In this document: one piece after another, positions 44,426-54,865 of the stretch
Layout: the number at the start of each line of letters is the position of its first letter
Numbering within the stretch: position 1 is the first letter of the stretch
Assembly (NCBI GenBank): GCA_022497155.1
Contig: MU385710.1
Location: 62,001-126,000 of the forward strand
DNA from: Whalleya microplaca
Taxonomy: Eukaryota > Ascomycota > Sordariomycetes > Xylariales > Xylariaceae
Direction of reading: 5' to 3'
Length of the DNA stretch: 64,000 nt
The notes under the pieces: model-generated
Database searches by the model: none
What the model saw: only the letters and a program-made list of their open reading frames with translations
What the model was told of the DNA's origin: nothing
Program-made: the position numbers and the translations under genes

Positions 44426-46516
44426 ATGTCTGCGACCGAGTCATCCTTTTCAACACCCCAGTGGTGGAAAGAAGCTGGTAAGCTGGCTCCCCTGACCTCT
44501 GAACCTACGCCTTTGCACATGCTTCAGAAGCTTCTTCCCCATTCCACTGGCAACAAGATCCCACAATCGAGCGATACTGCACGGGCGATAACTCTCGTTT
44601 AGTTCGTTTCATGAATACGGGCTCATCATGTGTTTCTAGTGGTTTACCAAGTGTATCCTGCAAGCTTCCAGGCTCAGGTATGTCAACAGCGCCATTTCTG
44701 AGCTGTTTCATCAGCAGCGACGAAAATCAAATAAATACTGACTTTCAACAAAAAGCGTGGAGTAGCTTCAGGATGGGGCACAATCAAGGGAATCACATCT
44801 CGACTCGACTACTTGAAGTCGCTCGGTATCGACGTGCTCTGGTCCTCGCCCATCCTGAAGTCGCCGCAGGCGGACATGGGTTACGACATCGCCGATTACA
44901 AGGCGATCGATCACCGCTACGGAACTCTGGAGGACGTAGACGAACTGATCGCGGAGTTGCGCAAGCGCGACATGAAGTTTATGTTAGATCTGGTGGTGAA
45001 CCACTCCAGCAACGAGCACTCGTGGTTCCTAGAGAGCCGAAGTAGCCTAGACAATCCGAAGCGTGACTGGTATATCTGGAAGAAGCCGAAGAGTATCGGT
45101 CCCGATGGGACACCGGAGCCGCCTAATAACTGGGCGCAAATCCTGGGTGAAGCCAACTCGGCTTGGACTTATGATGAGAAGACCGGAGAGTTCTACCTGA
45201 GTCTTTTCACCCCAGAGCAGCCTGATCTGAATTGGGATAACCCTGAGGTTAGAGCAGCTGTGTGGGACGTCATGCATTTTTGGAGTAAGCGGTCTTTAGT
45301 CAAAATCCCATATTCACTCGTGTCGAGCAATTGCTGATCGCCGGTTACAGTGAAGCGAGGGGCATCAGGTTTCCGAATGGACGTCATCAACCTAATCTCC
45401 AAAGTGCCGGGCTACCCAGATGCCGACATAGTTCTCGGGCCAGGAAGTAAGTACCAACCAGGATCTAAGTACTTTGTTAACGGGCCGAAACTGCATGACT
45501 ACCTGCAGGAGATGTACCGAGAGGTTCTCAGCAAGTACGACACCATCACGGTAGGAGAGATGCCGGGGGTGAGCGACGCATCAGAGATCCTACGGACGGT
45601 GGGTGCGGCGGCGGGCGAGCTGCGCATGATTTTTATCTTCGATCTAGTAGATATCGACAAGCCAAACGTACGCATGGCGCTCAAGCCATGGGACGTCAAG
45701 GAGATGAAGTCAATCGTGACGCGCTGGCAGCGCGTGATGCAAGAGAACGACGGCTGGAACTCCGTCTTCATCGAGAACCACGACAACCCGCGCTCGGTGT
45801 CGCGATACGCAGACGACAGCGACGAGTGGCGGGCCAAGGGCGCCAAGCTCCTCACGCTCATGCAGACGACGCTGGGCGGGACGCTGTTCGTCTACCAGGG
45901 CGAGGAGATCGGCATGCGCAACGCGCCGCCGTCCTGGCCGATCGAGGAGTTCAAGGACATCGAGACGATCAATTTCTGGAAGAAGTGCCAGGAGCTGTAC
46001 GCGAATGATCCCGAGAAGCTCGCGTACGGACGCAAGATCATCGACATGAAGGCGCGCGACCACGCGCGCACGCCGATGCAGTGGACCGCGGGCGAGAACG
46101 CCGGGTTCTGCGACCCGGGGACTAAGCCGTGGATGCGCGTCATCGACGACTATCAGACGGTGAACGTGGAGGCGCAAGTGCAAGCCGACGATCCCCACGA
46201 CCTCTCAGTCTGGCAGTTTTGGCAGCGTGGGCTGAAGGACAGGAAAGAGCACGCGGACGTCTTCGTGTACGGAGATTTCAAGGAACTCTCGCCAGATCAT
46301 CCAGCGATTTTCGCGTATGTACGTACGAGCGGCAAGGGTGACCGCTGGCTTGTGGTTCTAAACTTCTCGGGTAACGAAATTAATTGGGAGATACCTGACG
46401 ATCTCGAGGTCGACTTTTGGGCCTGTAGCAACTACGTTAAGGGTCGCGCGGATAAACCGACGAGCAAGGCTGTGCCGCTGAAGCCCTGGGAGGGTATTCT
46501 AGGGAAAAGTAAATAG
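44426..46516 (+). CDS. Intracellular alpha-glucosidase / maltase, GH13 (subfamily 40-like)
   Basis: Hydrolyses alpha-1,4 or alpha-1,6 glucosides such as maltose and isomaltose. Four exons, 44426-44477, 44640-44677, 44756-45284 and 45351-46516, give 594 residues with no signal peptide. PQWWKEAVVYQVYPASF opens the barrel. MGYDIADYKAIDHRYGT and MLDLVVNHSSNEHSWF follow. GFRMDVINLIS carries the Asp nucleophile, ITVGEMPG the acid/base Glu and FIENHDNPRSVSRY the third Asp. TLFVYQGEEIGM and ARTPMQWTAGENAGF are also as expected. The odd point is the loop after ASF: my join reads AQRGVASGWG where relatives have DSNGDGxG. Either the loop has diverged, a microexon was missed, or the start of exon 3 is wrong. 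The rest is fully intact. Confidence 0.88.
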
Positions 46517-46869
46517 ACTCGGGATTCCAAGTGGATTGAACTAAAATTCCGAATAAGAAAGGTCTTAGATAGGAATCCCTCTCGTGTTATTATGTTGCGC
46601 CTATTCAAGGGGTCGAAATTGTTGCTTCTATCATATAGGTGGACCACGTGCAATCAATCTTCTAGAACGCAGTAAACTGAAGAAAAGGGTTGGTAACTAA
46701 CCCAAATTGCAACCAAAAAGCCTTTGAAAAGTTGGCATTGTTGATTTTCGAGCCTGGAAGTAATATCAGGCACTATAGGGTCGAGGTCGAGTCTACTTCG
46801 GTAGGTAGAGATAATGAGGCTCTTACCGCTTCCAAAATCTCAGTAAAATAGGGTCTTGATGATGTGACT
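46517..46869. other. Convergent 3' intergenic region
   Basis: About 350 bp between two stops. No gene or strong hairpin was noticed. Confidence 0.5.
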
Positions 46870-49400
46870 CTACACGATTGCAATTCTCTCAAGCGCCGTA
46901 GTGTCATTGACAGCCTCGCCCATCATGACACCCTGAACATACGTCTCCCCAACCAGAACCCAGTCATCTCCCGATCTCACGTCCGACCGCACGTATGCAA
47001 GTTCACTTTCCAAGAACTCCCTTTCTTCAACCGGCAGCACTTTCACAGCTTTTATCCGAACTTGCATCCGCTCCTCAATATACTCCGCCCGCTTCCGCCG
47101 ATCCTCCCTCACAGGCGTGAACGCATACGGCACATATCCGCCGTTCACCAACATGACCACATCGCCCTTCGCCAGGCTCCACGGCCCGAGCCCCAAGTAC
47201 CCCTCGCGGGTGAGGAAGGTGTTGCGCCAGCTCAGCGCCGACGTAGTCGACAGCTCGAAGCGCTCCTTGAGCTCCGCCGCCTCGGGGCCGATCTTCTTCT
47301 TGGGATCCGGCCAGTGCTGGTTCGGGTACGCGTCCTTGACGTCCGCGTACGCCTTCTGCAGCCTCTCCTTCTTTTGCTGCAGGGACCCGATGGACTCGTT
47401 TGTTTTGGTCATGAGGCGGACGCCTTGGTTTACGAGGCGGTTGCGGATATTGGTGTCCTGCAGTTCCTTGATGTCCTTGTCCAGCTTCCGGGTATATTTC
47501 CGCACGTCGTCATCGAGAAATGTGACGAGCCCCGTCACGGTCTCGCGCGGGGGCGGGTGCTCGGCGCCCCAGACGCCGCCGACGAGGACGTGCGCGAAGG
47601 CGCTGAGGCCCCATTGGCCCGAGGGGCTGTACTTGCGCGGGATCTTAGTGATGAATTCGAGGAAATCGGTCATCTCGTTGACGTCGTCGGGTAGGAGGTA
47701 CTTAGTGGTGCACACGTGCTCTATGGTCCCGAGCCTGCTTGCGTCCATGAAGAGCGTCTTTCCGTCGGGGGAGATCTTGGGGTTGCTCTTGAGATTTGTG
47801 CAAGCGGCGAAATGGGCGCCACCCTGTGTGGCAAAGGTGTCGGCGGTCTGGGAGGCTAGAGACCCGGGGATAGGAACCCAGGAGGGGACATGCAGGAGGG
47901 CCCGGATCTTTTCTCTATCTTGTATAACGCTGTAGTTAATTGCGTAGTTAACTGCCTTGTAGTCATTAGGACGAGAGGCTATGGAAAGGAGATTGGTCTC
48001 ATTTGGTTGGGATAATAGGCAAGCAGCGAGATTCAAGAAGACCTCAGGGGCTTCTGCGACATAGTCCGCATGTAGCCTAGGCCATAGTTTCCGTTTCGTG
48101 TCTGGACCTTGTAGTCGACTTTGACGTGTCGCTGGTGATACGTCTAGAAGGATACTCTGATCAATATATAGGGTCTCGGGTTTTATCAGAGCCAACCCAG
48201 CGTTCACGAAGTCTCTAGGATCTGTCGTCTTTCGGCCTCTGCTTATCTTAAGCCATTGCTCCAATGACCACTTAAAGCCTTGATGAAAATTCTCCCGTCC
48301 TTCTAGCATGGCAGGAATCAGACTGATATGTCCGCTCCAAGGGCGAAGAAAGTTCGCCAATCCTCTTATAAGGATTTGGTCGTTCTCACTGCCAGAATGG
48401 CCGCCACTTACCAAATTGATGGCCGCAAGAAAAGTATTCGGACTGATCCGCTGTTCACCCAGTTGGAAGGTAATCACCTTCCCAAGACAAGCCTCTTGCA
48501 GGACCCATAGCCTTCTAAAATAACGACGCAGCAGCAGATACCCAGCGGCCAAATAGACCTCGTTGTCCAATGATTGCTTATCAGACTTCTGTTCTCTCCC
48601 ACCAGGCCGCAGGAGGTTGTCCTTCGACTCCTCCAGTTGTGCTATACCAGTAGACAAGATCTGTGGGCAAGTCCCAAGCCATATAGTGACAGTCTCAGCT
48701 GAGCTGTAAATGCGACCCATCATCTGCACCTGTGAAGTTCGCTCCACTAGGTCGGCTTGGTGGATGCACACTGCGTCGATCCAGTAGTCGCCCGGGGCGC
48801 TCTGCCTGAACTGTAGGAGCGCATTGTAGAGGTTGGGGTACACAGTCATGCTCTTCCCATCGCATAAGATGGTCTGGGTGGTCTCGGCTCCCTCGTCAGT
48901 ATTAGGTTGCGATATTCTTTTTGAATTGCCAAGCACCGCCTTGGTCATATTTTTAAACATCCCCTTAGGTATGTCGGAGACCCAAGATGATAGAGATTTG
49001 TCTCTCCTCCACGAATAGGAGAGAGCTATGTATTTGGGCCTCGCATTCAAGTCTACAGTGTGCAGGGAACACCGAATCCTTTCTCCTGGACTGCCAGGCT
49101 CGATCCTCAAGAGACGTATGCATGATGAGGTCGGCAATGGTTTATAGTGGTATTCGTTGTTTACAAGCGGCTGTTGGAAACGTGTCAGACACAATGTATC
49201 TCCACGAGAGAAGTGCGATATCTACATACCGTCAACCATTCTTTTGGCCTGCGAAACAACACGCCTTCTTCCCATGTGCTCTTAACTGCGGGCTGTATCT
49301 GATTGGCAAGGGTGGTCGCGAACGTTGCCATGGGACTCTTACGACCGTCCTTCGCATCCCCTTTCTTGTTAGGGGTTAGATTATTCTGAGATGAAGGCAT
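46870..49400 (-). CDS. HET domain protein with long C-terminal region
   Basis: Two exons, 49230-49400 and 46870-49170 (59-bp intron, GTATGT...CAACAG), give 823 residues. After about 75 residues comes CIRLLRIEPGSPGERIRC. The HET core follows: PKYIALSYSWRRD, LYNALLQFRQSAPGDYWIDA with AVCIHQAD, and GRIYSSAETVTIWLGT. The C-terminal 400 residues are variable, with a coiled-coil-like Lys/Glu-rich piece (around residues 630-680) and a LSWRNTFLTREGYLGLGP block often seen at the end of HET proteins. The predicted role is allorecognition or a related stress/cell-death response, by family only. It shows no close similarity to the HET gene at 224-2530 beyond the shared core. Confidence 0.9.
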
Positions 49401-51021
49401 AATGTTAAAGACTCAACCCAATGAACTGTGCAAACCATGGAGTTATGAATGGGCCAGTGGGAGTCTTATATCTACTTCGATCGGGATGGGTAGCCACGAG
49501 GTTGCACAATATATGAGACACCGCCACCACAAACTCAAATCAGAGTCTTATAAGATGTAACTGTTTCGATAGGAATAGGTTGGATTTAAAATGCAAAAGG
49601 TAGTGTTTATGTTCGGTGAAAAGTCATTCTAAGCTTATAATCATAATAATTAATAACTGTACAGCCATTATCGTTACAATCAAATTGCTACACAATTGTA
49701 ATAGTGTCGCAGTCCTGAAGGGGTTGCAGGGGTGATATCTTCGCTTTCGCACCCGCTTTGAAAAGCATCGCCGGCATTGTCCTTGCTGTGCCGCACGTAG
49801 TGGCGATGATGAGATGAGCAAAGCGGCTCTACCCTGTCTACCGCAGATTGATAGGCAGATGGGGCTCCTTCAGGGCTATGCATATCGCCGGTGTAATTGC
49901 TTATTATAACTTGCTAGTCAGATAAACTAGTCTCTTCAAGTAATAGACGGGATAATCACTCGCTGGATTAGTTTATTATAGAGTGTCGCCTGGTTCAAGG
50001 CAAGAGTCAGCGCGCTGATGCTCACTGCAAGCCAATCATCTCAAAGCGTACACACCTGACAGGGTAATGAGGTGGTAATTGGTAGGTAACAATTTCATAT
50101 ATACATCAAAAGAAAGGTGAGGCTGAAAGTTACAGATATAGATTTCTCTTTTCTCATTCATCGTATTTGTAATTAAGTACAATTGTAATTGTTTGAATAT
50201 TGTTATCATCATTGATTAGCATAGACAGTCTAGCCTAACTATTTATAATCGCTACTGTATGTAAATACAATAAAGCGCTATGGTGTACACCTACGCTACT
50301 AGCCAAATATCACAACATCAATTGATATTAGAAACAGTGTTTCAAGTACATCAGTGATGATAGCATATACGTTACGACCTAGGACGATGTACTTTGATCA
50401 AATGCTGCAATCGATCGAAGGCTTTTACCTAGTTAGTCTTATTACATATAAGTCAATACACAAGCTGACAAGTTTCCAATTAGAGATGAGGGGTCTTCCA
50501 TCTTGTGTCTTTCACAGTATTCCGCTAAAATCTGATGGCCAATAGACGAAGGCAGTTCACTGCTCTAATAACTCGAGATGCAACAATTAGAGCAAAAGAT
50601 CGAGTAACGCTAAGTGTTGTTCATAGAATACATTAGTAATTGAAGAATAACGAAGGTTAGGATCGATTCGTAAGATACTTTAAGTATTCATATACCACAC
50701 AACCTTTGCACAAGACTATATGCATGCATTGATACTGTATATGTACAAAATTATGTAATATTCTTGGTTACGTAATACTTGACATTGCCAATGAGCCACA
50801 ATCTACCCCACATTACTGAATAGAGTTCTGGCATAAGTCTTGCACCGCCACAAATCGCGGGGTTATCGTTATCTGGAGGGGAAGCCCAAAAAAAATTATT
50901 TCCAAAATTCAATTTAGGGCCATCGCCGCCATCCTCCCAACTCAGGCGCAATTCATTGGTCGCCCAACTTTATACGTCCCGTCGCACCTTTGCGCTTCTA
51001 TATACCGATTTCTCATTCACA
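49401..51021. other. AT-rich intergenic region
   Basis: About 1.6 kb with no supported gene. Small frames at 49624-49883 and 50354-50545 lack motifs. The last 60 bp before rrb1 are likely promoter and leader. Confidence 0.5.
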
Positions 51022-52512
51022 ATGTCTAAGCGCACGGCAGACTTAGGGGACGGGGACACCCCGCTGAAGGGAGGCGTTCGTCCTGAGCCGATGGATGTGG
51101 ACGACAAGGAGATGGGCGATTTCGAGGACGAATTCGAGGACGAGTTCGAGAGCGAGGATGAGATACTCGAGGCCGGTGTTGACGGCAGACCCGACGCCGA
51201 GAGAGAAGCAGAGGAACGGGCAGCCGGTGCCATGGACGTCGACAACGGCACCTTCATAGTCGGGCGCAACACGCTCGAGGCCGGCCAACATCTCGCGCCC
51301 GACTTGGGAACGTACGAGATGCTTCACAGCCTCAGCACCCCCTGGCCCTGTCTATCCTTCGATATCATCCGTGATGGGCTCGGCGACAAGCGAGAGAAGG
51401 TCTACCCTGCCACCATGTACACAGTCGCCGGTACCCAGGCCGAGAGCAACCGCGAGAAGGAGAACCAGTTGATGGTCATGAAGTTCAGCGGCCTGAGTCG
51501 CACGCAAAAGGACGAGGACTCTGACTCCGACGATGATGATGATGACGAAGATGCCGATCCCATTCTCGAGTCCAAGTCTATTCCGCTTACCTCGACGACG
51601 AACCGGATACGAAGCCACCAGATCCCCTCTCAAGACCCCTCGAGGCCACCCACGACTTTAACCGCGACGATGACCGAATCCACCAATGTCTTCATTCACG
51701 ATGTGACACCCCACTTAGCATCTTTCGATAACCCCGGTACAATCATTACACCACAGCAAAATAAACCCCTTTCAACCATCCGAGCCCATAAGTCGGAAGG
51801 TTACGCCGTTGACTGGTCACCCTTGGTGCCCGGCGGTAAGCTTTTAACTGGTGATAACGATGGCTTGATATATGCGACGACGCGCACAGATGGTGGAGGC
51901 TGGGTTACGGATACGAGGGCATTCCAAGGCCACACCGGCAGCGTCGAGGAGATTCAATGGAGTCCGCAGGAAGCGTCCGTATTTGCCTCGGCGTCAAGCG
52001 ACGGCACAGTCCGCGTATGGGACGTGCGAAGCAAAAGCCGGAAACCCGCCATAACGGTCCAAGTCAGCAATACAGACGTCAATGTCATGTCGTGGTCGAG
52101 GTTGACAACGCACCTGCTCGCAACCGGTGCTGACGACGGCGTCTGGGGCGTTTGGGACTTGCGACAGTGGAAGGGGGGTGCGCAGAAGCCCAGCCCGATC
52201 GCGGGTTTCTCCTACCACAAGGATCAGATTACCAGCATCGAGTGGCACCCCACGGACGACAGCATGGTGGCCGTCGCCGCGGGCGATCACAAAGTCACGC
52301 TGTGGGATCTCTCGGTGGAGCTGGACGACGAGGAGAGCAAAGACACGGCTGGTGTCAAGGACATGCCGCCCCAGCTCCTCTTCGAGCACATTTCCGAGCA
52401 TGCCAAGGAGGTGCATTGGCATCCCCAGATCCCGGGCACGTTGGTCGCTACGGGCCAGGAGTTCAGTGTCTTTAGACCTATACCCGTTGTTTACGGAATT
52501 CATGGGAAGTAA
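51022..52512 (+). CDS. RRB1: WD40 ribosome assembly chaperone Rrb1 (GRWD1-like)
   Basis: Nucleolar/nuclear WD40 protein that binds ribosomal protein L3 and is needed for 60S assembly. Single exon of 496 residues. I choose the ATG at 51022 (MSKRTADLGDGDTPLKGG) because upstream residues are not conserved-looking. It has the acidic N-terminus (DFEDEFEDEFESEDE), the family motif YEMLHSLSTPWPCLSFDI, a DSDSDDDDDDEDAD insert, then about five WD blades. Among these are YAVDWSPLVPGGKLLTGDND, GSVEEIQWSPQEASVFASAS, DGTVRVWDVRS, QITSIEWHPTDDSMVAVA and KVTLWDLSVE. It ends EVHWHPQIPGTLVATG, a strong Rrb1 signature. No disruption is seen. Confidence 0.93.
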   Translation: MSKRTADLGDGDTPLKGGVRPEPMDVDDKEMGDFEDEFEDEFESEDEILEAGVDGRPDAEREAEERAAGAMDVDNGTFIVGRNTLEAGQHLAPDLGTYEMLHSLSTPWPCLSFDIIRDGLGDKREKVYPATMYTVAGTQAESNREKENQLMVMKFSGLSRTQKDEDSDSDDDDDDEDADPILESKSIPLTSTTNRIRSHQIPSQDPSRPPTTLTATMTESTNVFIHDVTPHLASFDNPGTIITPQQNKPLSTIRAHKSEGYAVDWSPLVPGGKLLTGDNDGLIYATTRTDGGGWVTDTRAFQGHTGSVEEIQWSPQEASVFASASSDGTVRVWDVRSKSRKPAITVQVSNTDVNVMSWSRLTTHLLATGADDGVWGVWDLRQWKGGAQKPSPIAGFSYHKDQITSIEWHPTDDSMVAVAAGDHKVTLWDLSVELDDEESKDTAGVKDMPPQLLFEHISEHAKEVHWHPQIPGTLVATGQEFSVFRPIPVVYGIHGK

Positions 52513-53225
52513 AACGTGTTTTAAATTAAAAATAAAGAAAATCAAAATTTCAACTACGAATCAGACCCAAGCAACTCCCTACAGTGTTGGAATTCACAAA
52601 TGCAGCTGGCAGGGCTTGTATCATCTGGTTCCTGCAACCTCTGGGGTAAAAGCTATTGTATAAATGGACAGGATAACGTTGGCTATAGTCGTTATATCTT
52701 GCCCCGCCGAGTCACTATCTACTTTCTTCGGCCTAAATACTCGTTGTATTTGTGATGGAGATAAAACTTCAGGGCGGCTCGTTTGTATTCTGGATGACTG
52801 CAATACTGTTGATTACGAATTGAGATGAAATGTGGTATGTCCATGAGGCTGAAATCCTGCATAAGTCATAGAACGATGAGAGGCTCTACTATTCTTCGAT
52901 ACATGTTTGTCGTAGATAGGAATATACCCCTGATATCCAGATGCGAAACATTTTTTGGGGAACCAGCTCTCAGTCTTATAAATGGATACTTGACCTATGG
53001 ATTCTATAAAGCTCCGAGGAATTAGCAACAACATGTTTCCCAACTTTCATGTCCTACCCAGTATCACGAAATTCACGAGTAAGCTACAAGATGACCCCTT
53101 ACACTCAACAACTTCTTATGCAGAGCTATATTTCCTAATATCCTAACACACCCAGAACTTCACAACAACAACAACATCTATCTACCCCCTCACTACACTT
53201 CCATACTTCCTACCTTCCTTCCAAC
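52513..53225. other. Convergent 3' intergenic region
   Basis: About 710 bp between the rrb1 stop and the amidoligase gene stop. It ends in C/T-rich, low-complexity sequence. No gene was seen. Confidence 0.5.
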
Positions 53226-54865
53226 CTACTTAGCCTTCCCCTTCCCAGCTCCCCCTTTCCCTTTCCCCCTCCCTCTCCCTCCCGCCTGAACAAACAACCC
53301 CTCGACCCCCCTCAACTCCCCGATCCCCGTGCCCTGCGCGCCAACACTCAAGAGCCACCACAGCTCCTCCATCAACGCATCACTCACCCCTCCTCCCCCT
53401 CCTGCTCCGCCGGCATCCAGATCCCCTCCTCCACCACACCCCGCCACCGCGCCTGCGACAAACGACACGCCGAGCTCCACCCACGCCGCGGCGTCCGAGG
53501 CGCTCAGGCTCCCCGGCGGCTGGCGGAACTCGAGCGTGGGGGTGCGGGTGGGGGCATACTCGTGTCCGGTGGCCGAGGTATAGTCAGTAGCCAAAGCATA
53601 AGCCGAGGTAGAGTTGGAGGGGAAGAGAGTGGTAGAAGAGAGCAGGCCGGAGAAATCCCACTTCCAGACGCCGTGCACGAAGTCCTGGGTGTAGCCGTGG
53701 GCGCGCCCGTACGCGCTGGAGGCCGGGAAGAGGCACATGGCGTGCACGACGGCGTCGGTCGAGGCGGAGGCGGCGCAGGCGTCGAGGTGGGCGAGGCAGT
53801 GGGGGAGGAAGGGGAGGGGTTTGAGGATGGTGCTGTGGAGGGGACGATGGTTAGTTTTGTGGATGGTTGTTTAGTTGGGGGGGGTGGGTTAGAGGTGTAT
53901 AGGGAGGTATGGGTTGTTCAGAACTCTGGGGAGGGTTGATGAGGTGTTCTTGGTGGGCAGTGTAGGTGAATATGGAGGAAGGGAAAAGGGGTCGAGGGAT
54001 ATAGGTAGGTCAATGGTAGGAGGAAAGTGTTCGTAATGTGTGATATATATCGACATATGCTCATGTATGCGACTATAAACGCACATATGACTTGAGGATA
54101 TGTATATATATATCTCACATCACGAATAGGGGAGAAACAGGATCGAACTCAGCACGCTATAGAACGATACACTAACCTAGCGCGGTTGCTCTGGCACCAA
54201 TACGACGACGCGCGGTCCACAGGCAGCAGGGCGTCGAGGGCGGGCTCGAAATAGAGGATGTTCTTGGCGACGGAGGCGAGCTGGGGGGCGCTCAGGGGCG
54301 GCACCGTCGAGATGTGCACGTGGGTGCTGCAGTGCGGCGACGGCGTCAGCACGAAGTGCTTGCGCAGGACGCTGGTGAAGATCGTGTGCAGCTGTGCGGT
54401 CCAGGGGGCGTCGGGCGTGAAGATGGGCGAGACGAGCTCGAGACCCCCTATTTTGGGTCTGCGTCAGTGTGTTGTATGTCACATATATGCGTATGCTTGT
54501 GTATGTATATAGCTCTGTTGGTCGAGTTATAAGACTGATATGGGAAGCTAAAGAAAATATCCCCCTTTTCCTTTTTCCTTTCCCTTTTGAGGGGCCTTTA
54601 CGGCTGGATGGATAAATAGATAGACAGACTTACACAGATTCTTGCCCGCCTGCGCAGGCACCGTAACCTCCTGAGTGATGGACCACTCGAAGTAGTTCTC
54701 GGCCGACTTGTCGTTGCCCTGATTCAGGTGGTTAGGGATGCCAGCCTTGGCCAGCCTTGTACTCAGTTCGGAGGCAAGCGACTTCCAAGATTTGTGTGTC
54801 TTAGAGCGGCTGCCGAGGAGCAGCTCGATCTCGACACCGAACTGGAAGACGAAAGGGGTGGCCAT
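53226..54865 (-). CDS. Amidoligase-domain protein (COOH-NH2 ligase, GCS fold)
   Basis: Three exons, 54634-54865, 54177-54447 and 53226-53832, give 369 residues. Motifs of the putative amidoligase family (glutamine synthetase/GCS-like fold) appear in order: FVFQFGVEIELLLGSR (acidic ligands Glu12 and Glu14), NYFEWSITQEVTVP, WGLELVSPIFTPDAPW, CSTHVHISTVPPLS, and TPTLEFRQPPGSLSASDAAA with the conserved Arg. Family members are predicted to join an amine to a carboxyl group using ATP; substrates of the fungal forms are not known. The tail is Gly/Lys/Arg-rich (GRGRGKGKGGAGKGKAK), possibly for nucleic-acid or wall contact. No signal peptide, so probably cytosolic. The second intron is long (about 345 bp). 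It lies among housekeeping genes and gives no pathway clue. Confidence 0.85.

Noticed and set aside
54121..54200. tRNA-like piece on the minus strand (GAGTTCGATCC T-loop-like)
   Set aside because: A B-box-like and a weak A-box-like segment are there, but no acceptor stem or anticodon arm pairs, and it lies at an exon-intron border of the amidoligase gene.
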